From an uncultured Prevotellaceae bacterium (GTDB lineage: Bacteria > Bacteroidota > Bacteroidia > Bacteroidales > Bacteroidaceae), in contig CAMVJU010000001.1 of assembly GCA_947167935.1 (NCBI GenBank), positions 62,001 to 126,000 of the forward strand: a stretch of 64,000 nt of DNA. The letters run 5' to 3'. A model generated the notes under the pieces. The model searched no databases, was not told the DNA's origin, and saw only the letters and a list, made by a program, of their open reading frames with translations. Made by a program: the position numbers and the translations under genes. How positions within the stretch are numbered: the stretch's first letter is position 1; each line of letters begins with the position of its first letter. Below are positions 20,301 to 27,007 of the stretch, in pieces.

Positions 20301-23300
20301 TGTCTTTGTTGAAGAATACGCGTTGATCACCCTTACCTGCGCCGAAGAGGTAGCAAGTGACTGGGTGAGCGTCAATCTGGGCCAGCGTGCGCGGCACACC
20401 CACCGTGCCGCCTTCCATCGTGACAGTGGCATCGCCCAGTACATTGGTGGCCTCGCAACCACCATAGACGTTGGTCAGGATATGACCACCCTTGATGGTC
20501 ACATTCGTGTTGCCCTTCACCTGTCCGGCCGTCATGATATACTTGCTGATACCCTGATGCGTGTCAAAGTAAGGCACACTACCTGAGCCGCCACCGAACA
20601 CGTTGCCGTAGTAGGTGTGGCCATCCGAAGCAATGCGCCGGCCGCCTTCGGTCGATTTGGCAGTTGCACTTCCTACAACTGGATATTTATCCAAATCGCC
20701 CGTAGCATTCGCATTCGGGTCGTAAGGTGCAAACAGGTCTTTCGTGCCATCGTTATTGGTGTCTTTGCCATAATCCCAGTGGGCACACTCCAAGTCATAG
20801 TATACAGGTGTAGAACCGGTATCGTCTTTTACAGGAGGAGTGGTTGAATCAAACAAACTGCCACCTGTGTAGTCTTCATAGCGGGTAGTTATCTCTTGCC
20901 CCTGGCCAATTTGACAATGATCCTGAATGGTAACGTCTGTATTGAATTGTACTGTGCCGTTTTCGCTGCCACCGTATGCGGAACCCTTGACGAAAGCATG
21001 TCCGCCGATGGTCAACTCAGTCTGAGTGGCTAAGGCCAGCGTCTCAATGAAGTCAAAATAGTCTTTTTCTGTATGGAAATATTCCCAGACATTTTGTTTC
21101 TCTGTATCAGAATAATCCCAATATATATGTTCTTCCTCATCTTTATGACGTCCTTTGGGCTTTCCATCTACTATCTCATATTTGCTATAGGCCATCATAC
21201 GTTTGGGATAATTCTTTCTGTTCTCCGCTGTGAAATTCTCAAAAACGTATGTCTTGGGCAGGATTCCCTTACCGGCAGCAAAGACGTGGCCCCAGTCATC
21301 GGGCTTGTCATCGGTAGCGATGTTACCTTCATTATCCGCATGGTACATCTGCATGCCGTCAGGACCGATTTCAGCATAGCCTTGAACGGTGACGGTACAA
21401 TAGCCAGTCTTGTTTCCGTTTGCATCCTCTGCCAATGCAACCGGCACTCCATTAACGACTTGATATCTGGCCACTGAAGCAATCTCGCCACCGCCATAGA
21501 CGCTGCCTTTCACCTTCGCATTGCCCTCAATGAGGACGGTCGGGTTGCCGCGTACCAGTGCTGAGTAGCCGTGTGTATTGACACCAGCACCGCCACCGAA
21601 TACGTTGCCCATGATGACGGGTGCACTTGTGGGCGTATTTGTTAGCACTGTCTCGTCTACTCCTTCTCCGTGTCCTATCGTCACTACCGTGTTCTTTTCC
21701 ACACGGCCTACCTCGCCGCCGCCGTAGACGTTGCCACTTACCGTACCGTTATAGATTTTGACAGTCGTTCCGCCATCGGGATTGTCTATGCCGTCGCCAT
21801 CTTTTCCAATCATGGCCTTTTCGCAGTAGAAGTTGTCGGCAGAGCCCTTACCGCCGCCGTACACATTACCGGCAATATTGGCACCGAGCACATCTTTCTG
21901 TTCATAGTACGTAGTGCCTGCTACGGCATTGCCAGTAGCTGCTGTATAGCCGGCTTCACTACTGCGGGTATAGATGCCTTCTCCAATAGTAGTTCCGGCA
22001 GCAATCTTTACTTCGTCATATACCTCACCAATCTTCTGATAGTAGGTAGTGCCAGCTTCAGCAGTGCCGCTAGCTGCTGTGTAGCTAGCTTCGTTATAGG
22101 TGTAGTAGCTGGATACGCTGCCTGTAACATCAGTCTTTACAACGTACACATGCTCTTCTGTACCAATATTCACCGTAGGATTACCAATGACGTCGGCCGC
22201 ATTACCACCGCCGTAGACACCTCCGCTGACAGTCTCGCCGTCCTCATCTTCGTACTCACCGCCTATTTCGCCGAGTGTCGAAGACGTAACTCCGCCGGGG
22301 GTACCGTATATCTGGTTGATGTTCACTGTCGGGTCGGCATACATGACGGCCGTTTCACCAAGGCCGCCGCCGAACACCTTGCCGATGCGGGTGCAGGAGA
22401 TGATGTTCAGTTCAGGCTGCTTGTCGTAATGGACGAAAGGATCGTCTCCTGTTGATCCAGAATACTCATGGTAGTCTTCAGGTCCTTTGAACATCCTTTT
22501 TACAGCTGGGTGAGAGTCCGTTGCCGATGTTCTTGGCTCAAAGGTCAGCTTGCCTTCTTCAGTAAGATCAAGTTCCGGGTTGCCATTGTCATCAGTTATA
22601 GTGTTGCCGTCTTCATCTTTTTTCGTCTTCACATAATAGCCATAGTAAGAGTAGGCAGCCTGATTGCCACCGAGGTACAGCTCGTCGATAACGATAGGAC
22701 GACAACCCGTCTCCTCAATATTCACCTTGATATGGCCCATGATAATACCGCCCTTGTTGTTGCCACCGAACACCTTGTGGAAGTTGCCGCTGGTGATGGT
22801 CAGCTCCACATTGCCATGTACGTTGGCATTGTCGGCGCCGCCATAGTATTCATCCACCCACGATTCAGGCATACAGCCCAGGATAGTGATGGCATCGCCC
22901 ATGATGTCGGCGTTCTTACCGGCAGTAACCATCTTTTCTACGAGCATGGGACAGGGGGAGATGGCATCGGTGACAAGATTGATTGATCCCATGATGGTAC
23001 CCCTCTCGTTACTGCCGCCGTATGCCTCGTGGATGTAGCCGCCGGTAATCATGGTGTTGGCATTACCCGTGCCGTATGTTGTCGATCCCTGGTCAAGCGT
23101 ACCGATGTCGGCACCTTCATTGGCAGAGCCGTCACTTTCCTTCGCATCCTTACCATTACCACCGCCGAACACAGTACCTATCTCATAGGCAACGTGGACC
23201 ACCACATTCGTCTCAGGAGCTGGTGCAGCGTTACCACCACCATACACCGTCTCAATACTGGTATATTCGCAACCGTCGATGATGACTTGCACCTTCGAGC

Positions 23301-25617
23301 CTGTAGCAGCTGACGTGGGATGGTAGGGCGTTGCCGGTTCATACGCAGCCTCGTTACCGCCGCCATATACAGCACTCAAATCGTAACGGAGGGCGTTGAC
23401 AGCGGCTTTCTTAGTCCCGTCTGCTTCTATTGCATCGTTAATAGCCTTCGTCAATTTAGGGATGTTCGTCTTGAAGTCGTCTGCGGTTGCGTTGCCATTG
23501 GCATAAAGAGTCTCATAAGTCGCAGTAGCGACGCTTATTTCTTTTGCTACAGCTATTTGGTCTGCAAGGATAACCTTGAGTTGATCTACGGTAGCGGTAG
23601 TGCTTTGAAGCGTTTCGTCTATATCTCTTTTCGACACATAATAAGCTCCGATGGTTGCCTTCGAGGCATTCTTGTTCTGCGTGGCAAACACATGCACCGT
23701 GACATTGCCTTGGGGCGAACCCTTCAAGTCGTTGCATCCGAAGACGCGGTTGACAATACAGCCTTTGGATGTTACTACATGGTAGTCCTCATCGGCATCT
23801 GTAAGGATAGGAGCATTATTGTTATTCTCATCAGTATTACCATTACCATTAATAGCTGTGCTTTGAAGGACATCCGTAAGGGTAGCTGGCGCAGAGCTGT
23901 AGTCGCCAACAGTCAAACCGTTCAGGTTCACCTTGACATCGCCATAGACCTTGGCCTCAACCTCACTATAGGGCTGTTCTTTGTAATCGCCTTCAGCTAT
24001 ATACCCTTCATCTCCTTGTTGATACGTTTGATGATTAGCTTCTAATTCTGCTTGAGTATATGGTGTGCCAGCAAAGCTCTTGCGGCCCAAGCCTCCACCA
24101 TAGGCATCGCAGCCAATGGTGCCGCCAAGCAGGTTGACTGTGGTTTTATAAACAGCATAATATGTATGGCCAGGTTGTGCCATAACATCTTCGGTTAATC
24201 TATAATCATTACCATCCTTTTCATAATACCCTGTCACACGTGTCAGATCAGGTATAAGGTCTTCGAGTTGAGCATAATCATGCAGCTGATTATTAGCAGC
24301 ATCCCACATTGTGGTGTTTGTGTCGGCCAGTGAGCCACCGCCAAAGACATTGTGGTTTACAGTACCGCCAAGCATGTCGACAGTTGAATTACCCAAGGTA
24401 ATACCCAACTCGCCGCCGCCAAAAACAGAACCATTAACGATGGCATCTCCAGCGATAGCCACTTCGGTATTGCTGGTCAAGGCCAGTGTTTTAAGGAACA
24501 CAAGGTACTCTGCCTCAGTTGGATAATATCTCCAAATAAAAGTATGATCTGGTTCATAATAATTCCAATAGGTATTTTCTGCTAGATCATTGCCGTCTTT
24601 ATCTTTTGTTCCGATTGCAAAGGTCTGCATACTGCAGAAACTTTTATAATTATCCTGAACATATTTAGACTCAAGACCCTTACAGGCACCAAATACGTTG
24701 CCTGTAATCGCGGCTTCATCTTTGACGGCGACCTTACATGTACCACCGCTTTGCGGTTTTGACGGTAATCCGCCAATGACTTTGAATCTTCCCACCGAGG
24801 CTATCTCGCCACCTCCATAGACGCTGCCTCCAACATGGGCTTTGCCCTGAACAGTGACATCTGCGTTGCCACGTACCAGTGCCGAGTATCCGTGTGTCTC
24901 TATACCTGCTCCTGCACCGAAAACGTCGCCCGTGATTGTAAGATCATCTTTGCCAGACTGTGCTCCTATTGTCACCTTTGCATCATCTTCCACACGGCCA
25001 ATCTCGCCACCGCCATAGACGTTACCTTTCACCGTGCCGGCAGTGATGCTGACATCTGTTGCGAACACCATGGCTTTCTCGCACCACCATGTGTCCCCAA
25101 GTCCTTTACCCGCTCCGAACACATTGCCATGTTTGGTCTTATCTGTAGGATTGTCGATACCAATCGTACCACCAGTCATTTCAACCGTACAAATGCCCGT
25201 ATTAGTGTTGGTGCCATTGATTTCGTTATTATAATGGGTGTTGGGAGTATTGCCGTCGGTCTTTGTCCAGGTATAGTTGTAATCAGCACTCTTTGTGATT
25301 TTACCTACATATCCCAGGTTACCACCGCCATAGACGTTGCCTTCTACCCGGCCAGTACTGATGCTCACCGTGGTGTTGACCAGTACGTCGGCCAGATTGC
25401 CGCCACCATAGACGTTGCCGCCAACAATCACGCCGGTTGTCTGCGTCTGATTGCCCTGGCCCTCGCCTTGCTGCTGGTCGCCTTGGCCCTCGCCCTGCTG
25501 CTCGCCCTGTGAGGGTTCTCCTTGCTGCGGGTCGTCCTGCTGCGCCATTGCCGTTACACTTGTCAGCATGAGCATCGCTGCCGCCATGATGGCGGCGCGA
25601 AGGATTTTTCCTTCCAT
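14353..25617 (-). CDS. Giant YGGG-repeat secreted protein C (about 3754 aa)
   Basis: I do not recognise a named family. A signal peptide MEGKILRAAIMAAAMLMLTS...AMA (start 25617; in-frame ATGs at 25644 and 25662 are alternatives) is followed by a Gln/Gly/Glu low-complexity linker. The body then has more than 60 repeats of the type G-[NS]-V-[YF]-G-G-G-[EN]-x-[AG]-x-V, one per 50-60 residues, separated by beta-rich stretches with T-V-x-I-x-G-G; this suggests a long beta-solenoid. Larger modules recur: CEKAM...GRVE...THGYSALVRGN...TLALA three times, and NIEETGCRPI twice. Two C-terminal units (TYSFTSY, TYNFTSY) of about 85 residues precede a Gly/Ser/Asp tail. No T9SS sorting domain is seen. It is the last gene of the 44-kb - strand block. 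Confidence 0.85.
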   Translation of the reverse strand: MEGKILRAAIMAAAMLMLTSVTAMAQQDDPQQGEPSQGEQQGEGQGDQQQGEGQGNQTQTTGVIVGGNVYGGGNLADVLVNTTVSISTGRVEGNVYGGGNLGYVGKITKSADYNYTWTKTDGNTPNTHYNNEINGTNTNTGICTVEMTGGTIGIDNPTDKTKHGNVFGAGKGLGDTWWCEKAMVFATDVSITAGTVKGNVYGGGEIGRVEDDAKVTIGAQSGKDDLTITGDVFGAGAGIETHGYSALVRGNADVTVQGKAHVGGSVYGGGEIASVGRFKVIGGLPSKPQSGGTCKVAVKDEAAITGNVFGACKGLESKYVQDNYKSFCSMQTFAIGTKDKDGNDLAENTYWNYYEPDHTFIWRYYPTEAEYLVFLKTLALTSNTEVAIAGDAIVNGSVFGGGELGITLGNSTVDMLGGTVNHNVFGGGSLADTNTTMWDAANNQLHDYAQLEDLIPDLTRVTGYYEKDGNDYRLTEDVMAQPGHTYYAVYKTTVNLLGGTIGCDAYGGGLGRKSFAGTPYTQAELEANHQTYQQGDEGYIAEGDYKEQPYSEVEAKVYGDVKVNLNGLTVGDYSSAPATLTDVLQSTAINGNGNTDENNNNAPILTDADEDYHVVTSKGCIVNRVFGCNDLKGSPQGNVTVHVFATQNKNASKATIGAYYVSKRDIDETLQSTTATVDQLKVILADQIAVAKEISVATATYETLYANGNATADDFKTNIPKLTKAINDAIEADGTKKAAVNALRYDLSAVYGGGNEAAYEPATPYHPTSAATGSKVQVIIDGCEYTSIETVYGGGNAAPAPETNVVVHVAYEIGTVFGGGNGKDAKESDGSANEGADIGTLDQGSTTYGTGNANTMITGGYIHEAYGGSNERGTIMGSINLVTDAISPCPMLVEKMVTAGKNADIMGDAITILGCMPESWVDEYYGGADNANVHGNVELTITSGNFHKVFGGNNKGGIIMGHIKVNIEETGCRPIVIDELYLGGNQAAYSYYGYYVKTKKDEDGNTITDDNGNPELDLTEEGKLTFEPRTSATDSHPAVKRMFKGPEDYHEYSGSTGDDPFVHYDKQPELNIISCTRIGKVFGGGLGETAVMYADPTVNINQIYGTPGGVTSSTLGEIGGEYEDEDGETVSGGVYGGGNAADVIGNPTVNIGTEEHVYVVKTDVTGSVSSYYTYNEASYTAASGTAEAGTTYYQKIGEVYDEVKIAAGTTIGEGIYTRSSEAGYTAATGNAVAGTTYYEQKDVLGANIAGNVYGGGKGSADNFYCEKAMIGKDGDGIDNPDGGTTVKIYNGTVSGNVYGGGEVGRVEKNTVVTIGHGEGVDETVLTNTPTSAPVIMGNVFGGGAGVNTHGYSALVRGNPTVLIEGNAKVKGSVYGGGEIASVARYQVVNGVPVALAEDANGNKTGYCTVTVQGYAEIGPDGMQMYHADNEGNIATDDKPDDWGHVFAAGKGILPKTYVFENFTAENRKNYPKRMMAYSKYEIVDGKPKGRHKDEEEHIYWDYSDTEKQNVWEYFHTEKDYFDFIETLALATQTELTIGGHAFVKGSAYGGSENGTVQFNTDVTIQDHCQIGQGQEITTRYEDYTGGSLFDSTTPPVKDDTGSTPVYYDLECAHWDYGKDTNNDGTKDLFAPYDPNANATGDLDKYPVVGSATAKSTEGGRRIASDGHTYYGNVFGGGSGSVPYFDTHQGISKYIMTAGQVKGNTNVTIKGGHILTNVYGGCEATNVLGDATVTMEGGTVGVPRTLAQIDAHPVTCYLFGAGKGDQRVFFNKDTNVKDVEVEITGGKIFGSVFGGGEDGHVLRDVTMTIGKVTTTGEGDEAATTISGPTIGNWGTSYVDGNVFGGGRGFGGDAYTAGNIAGSVEMEIKGGNILGSIYGGGRLGSVGYGLFDAETNGQPTPGYGEMRADTDTETGFSTTGFFTKGRGHIDITISGGTIGNDYEYIVPNSSNIPSTITQTDISKWTSENWATWKTHNHIPKTEFDASGRLTHTKGGNVFAGGMGRQTQLDGQTPISAIKWWQLGCVKQTKLTITGGHIKSNVYGGGELGAVIVASGSTTEGGTTEIDISGSAVIGTPVTESVTTGEGQSAQTDDVPRYTFGSVFGGGMGSENDTSTEEKIGGLVAGSTKITMTGGDVKASVYGGGELAIVQGSHTAKNSENEDMSVGTEINISGGTIGYNQDGFGGATMGNVYGGGKGSLSTKEAGLIKKNTLISISGGNIYHNVYGGGAYGSVGTFSYNNPSDGTQPASTPSGCTEGTAWVTISGGTIGINGHDNGMVFGSSRGDVAAPDATGEDPNNKLAWASNTYVTIGTTSSDSQTTPWIRGSVYGSGENGHVLNDTYVTIHSGKIGIETDDNISFISDGTTYTGAEYGSRGNVYGGGCGTDTYSITTGTGSNAVTKYYFNRSSGIVRGNATVTMDGGKVVRTVYGGGAMGSVGRFSRNTKASDDPYYSDSHVPGIISSCAENTGLCTVSISRGQVGPDDTTIPDGAGNVFGACRGEIHDAGTYPNLDRMVFTDNTLVTISDNADVKGSVYGGSEAGHVFSTTQVNMTGGAVGHNIYGGGDLADVGMYTTDTDGSNIFPEGKGVCKVIITGGRVGPDENTNTKIGNVFGAGKGEATTFTCEKAMVSKAEVCISGATKVNGNVYGGGEVGRVEHDTKVEIDITGGSDDPDIIGSVYGAGAGEKTHGYSALVRGNSIVTIKGDTKVGGNVFGGGQIASLGKFKLDENKMPKEPDGGGSSTVTITGNAKIGLSGTDHDVYGAGQGVEPDWTYTEYTSQTSYPTRIRNSKRMMTYTSTKHLTGTRYKAWDYYEDDENSPYVWEYYPSKAAYLTYLKTLAIASHPTVTIAENATVYGDVYGGGQRGITLGDVTVNITGGTVKQDVYGGGSLADTNKGNWDDDRYVAATVAAGASVAGLYTVTGNDTNGNPVYAPTSADATADGSTTYYRKGTWAEGKYTTTHETTYKTNVTLTGGEIDRNVYGGGLGQLAKAAVAEQPAQGTEGQEGYVPAVPAQAAVSAVEAKVYGDVLVKLNEDIENDKCEVKGTIFGCNNLNGSPQNDVTVHVYKTVQKNSSGTVIDKPTKNTNAYEVEAVYGGGNLAAYYPDDVDSRKSAVANVIIDGCDKTSIKSVYGGGNAASVPATEVVINGTYEIGEAFGGGNGKDDVSYDGGTTYVPNPGANVGYLAYTDDSDKASKAYGSGKTHITIYGGTVHEVYGGSNTKGNVRVESRTTLEDGLVCTYDVGEAYGGGNNAPQDGDAVLEIGCISGMEKAYGGAANADVNGNVVLNITNGTYGQVFGGNDAGGAIRGSITVNIEETGCRPIIIGELYCGGCNAGYSVYGYETGEDGKPHPLTELPSGGTRQPDPVLNVKSFTSIGNIFGGGYGADAVMVGDPQVNINVLKGKYSSSNTKPYYPSSYQYDPTTKCYKKRIGGDEGYDVLIPAKDIPGDNNTVTVNNVIGAIYNVYGGGNAANVIGTPHVNVGTMVGEPIYLMSKPIEDVEGKTSADADWIPTYEMATVEGVDIRGNVFGGGNAAEVTGDTKVVIGKNNNVKTYSFTSYSAETGGTVWSSGLAQTTGVTKNNLAEVEILSNGKYREFVGQKFYVDPTATANGTARTELKNESGASLTTPLYVAIRPFEKKTYNFTSYGAATNGTQYSTGTAAPTGNFKVFSDGKDYMQIEVLTNPEFTEWEGRTYYVPADAKTDGTRYQLRKTNGDLENVWVTISLPVANTGSGSSGSGNGGSGARTDASDDSNGGGN
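17000..17757 (-). repeat. Giant C supermodule, third copy
   Basis: The encoded order is CEKAMVSKAEV, NVYGGGEVGRVE, THGYSALVRGN, FGGGQIASLG, an aromatic WDYY/WEYYPS segment, YLKTLAIA and VYGGGQRGIT. The order is as in the other two copies but sequence identity is only partial, so the duplication is old. Confidence 0.7.
20900..21825 (-). repeat. Giant C supermodule, second copy
   Basis: CEKAMIGKDGDG, NVYGGGEVGRVE, THGYSALVRGN, YGGGEIASVA, WDYSDTEKQNVWEYF, FIETLALA and AYGGSENGTV. It contains a longer spacer (about 40 residues) than the other copies. Confidence 0.7.
24300..25084 (-). repeat. Giant C supermodule, first copy
   Basis: CEKAMVFATDV, NVYGGGEIGRVE, THGYSALVRGN, YGGGEIASVG, WNYYEPDHTFIWRYYPT, FLKTLALT and VFGGGELGIT. 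It is nearest the N-terminus of the protein. Confidence 0.7.
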
Positions 25618-25690
25618 TACAATATGTCTGAATATACTATTCATGGGTTGTATCTGTATCATCGGTATTTCTGTATTTACGATTCTTGTG

Positions 25691-25725
25691 CTCAGCGGTT
25701 TGTGCTCAGCGATTCTGTCGCTGAG
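25691..25725. repeat. REP-like palindrome at 3' end of RAYT
   Basis: CTCAGCGA and TCGCTGAG pair perfectly around a TTCTG loop (25705-25725), with another CTCAGCGG at 25691. The hairpin supplies the last codons and the TGA of the transposase gene. A related hairpin lies at the gene's 5' side (26957). Confidence 0.7.
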
Positions 25726-26938
25726 AATTATCCATCCACCAGCTGTCGCGGGTGCGGCAGAGGGCTTGTGCTATGCAGTTCATGGTCTTGCATTCTGCTA
25801 CTGTGATGCTCTCGTCCTTGGGGCGGTAGCGGTATTTCCACGGACTGACGCAGAGCAGCTGGCCTGAGGCACAACGCTCGATGCGTTCCGCAGAGGGGTG
25901 GTATATCTCTGGGAATCCGTTGTCGGATATCATCACCACGGGAAAACCGTGATCAACGGCTTCATCGATAATCTCCTGCTCGCCTTTGGCAATGCGTGCC
26001 GATACCAGCACCGCGCCTTGTTCAGCGGCTTTTAGACAGTGCTGTTTCTGTTCCTCTAGCCGTCGGGCGTACTTGCGGTGGCATACCACAGGCAGGCAGT
26101 GTCGGCTGAGCAGCTCGCGGTTGCCGTAGCTGTCGCAAGCCACCTTCCCGTCTGCCACCATCAAGTGGCTCTTGATTACGTCAAGAGCCTCCATGGAGCA
26201 CTGTGAGGGAGCGCACTCGCGCTGCAGGTAGCCCCGAAGGGCAGGTAGGGTAAGGGCGGTGTCGATGCCGCCGCGCTGGGGCTGCAGCCATTCCTTGTTG
26301 CTGGAGCGCAGCAGGCGGCTTCGTGGGTTGGCATGGATATACTCCCGCTTCTGCTCCAGCTCTTCCTTGCTCAGCGGTATCACATCGGTGAAGCCTTCGG
26401 CAAAGAGAGAGGGTAGGGAACCTGTTCCCGGATTGCCAGCAGCAGAACAGCTGGCCACACATGTGCCAGTGGCTTCAGTCCGCTGGTTTTCTTCAGTCCG
26501 CTGGTTTTCTTCAGTCCGCTGGTCTTTCATTCGTCCCGTCATTGCCCACCATTGGCGATTGCATCCATATTTATACCCCGCTATCACTTTCCCCAGGTCC
26601 ATCGTATGGCCGTTCTTGCTGATGATGCTTTGATGAACCTTGATGATGAAGTGCATATGTTCCGGCATGATGACGTAGTCCTGCACTTCCATCATGGGGT
26701 AGTGGGCGGTGATGCTATGTAGCAGCTCCTGCTCCACCATCTGCCCGATAGGCGTCAGCTCCACGTGTGGAGCCTCGGGGGTGCCATCGGGCATGTTGAT
26801 ATCGCCCACCACTTTCCCGAAAGGATGGCGGAGCGCTTCCGCCGCCTTCAGGGTGATATGGTAGATACCCGGGCGTGAGTAGTCGCAGTGGTAGCTGCGG
26901 CGGTTCATGCTGTGTATGGTGGGCTTCTTTATTAACAT
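25706..26938 (-). CDS. REP-associated tyrosine transposase with DprA-like tail
   Basis: The protein is about 410 residues from ATG 26938 (MLIKKPTIHSMNRRSYHCDY). The N-terminal Y1 transposase domain shows the HUH motif as YVIMPEHMHFII and a likely catalytic Tyr in VIAGYKYGCNRQWW. A C-terminal region from about residue 310 (GAVLVSARIAKGEQEIIDEA, then VVMISDNGFPEIYHP) looks by eye like a DprA/SLOG Rossmann fold. In the middle, an 18-bp tandem repeat gives NQRTEE repeats. RAYTs act on REP hairpins, and matching hairpins lie at both ends. It interrupts the spacing between two giant genes and may have settled there. Confidence 0.8.
   Translation of the reverse strand: MLIKKPTIHSMNRRSYHCDYSRPGIYHITLKAAEALRHPFGKVVGDINMPDGTPEAPHVELTPIGQMVEQELLHSITAHYPMMEVQDYVIMPEHMHFIIKVHQSIISKNGHTMDLGKVIAGYKYGCNRQWWAMTGRMKDQRTEENQRTEENQRTEATGTCVASCSAAGNPGTGSLPSLFAEGFTDVIPLSKEELEQKREYIHANPRSRLLRSSNKEWLQPQRGGIDTALTLPALRGYLQRECAPSQCSMEALDVIKSHLMVADGKVACDSYGNRELLSRHCLPVVCHRKYARRLEEQKQHCLKAAEQGAVLVSARIAKGEQEIIDEAVDHGFPVVMISDNGFPEIYHPSAERIERCASGQLLCVSPWKYRYRPKDESITVAECKTMNCIAQALCRTRDSWWMDNSQRQNR
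26473..26526. repeat. 18-bp tandem repeat in RAYT gene
   Basis: Three units of CTTCAGTCCGCTGGTTTT (the third with one change) encode in-frame NQRTEE repeats between the transposase domain and the C-terminal region. Confidence 0.85.
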
Positions 26939-26956
26939 GATCTTTCTTTTCTTGCG

Positions 26957-26978
26957 CTCAGCGGTTTTATCCGCCGAG
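26957..26978. repeat. REP-like palindrome at 5' end of RAYT
   Basis: CTCAGCGG and CCGCCGAG pair (7 of 8) around TTTTAT, 18 bases upstream of the transposase ATG. It shares CTCAGCGG with the 3' flank. Confidence 0.65.
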
Positions 26979-27007
26979 TATGCTTTCAATCTTCAATTCC
27001 CCTGGCC

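Noticed and set aside
15193..25512. Many + strand ORFs of 60-320 residues across giant C
   Set aside because: They are mirror frames of the periodic Gly/Val/Thr repeats; giant C has a signal peptide and ordered modules, so the - strand is the coding one.
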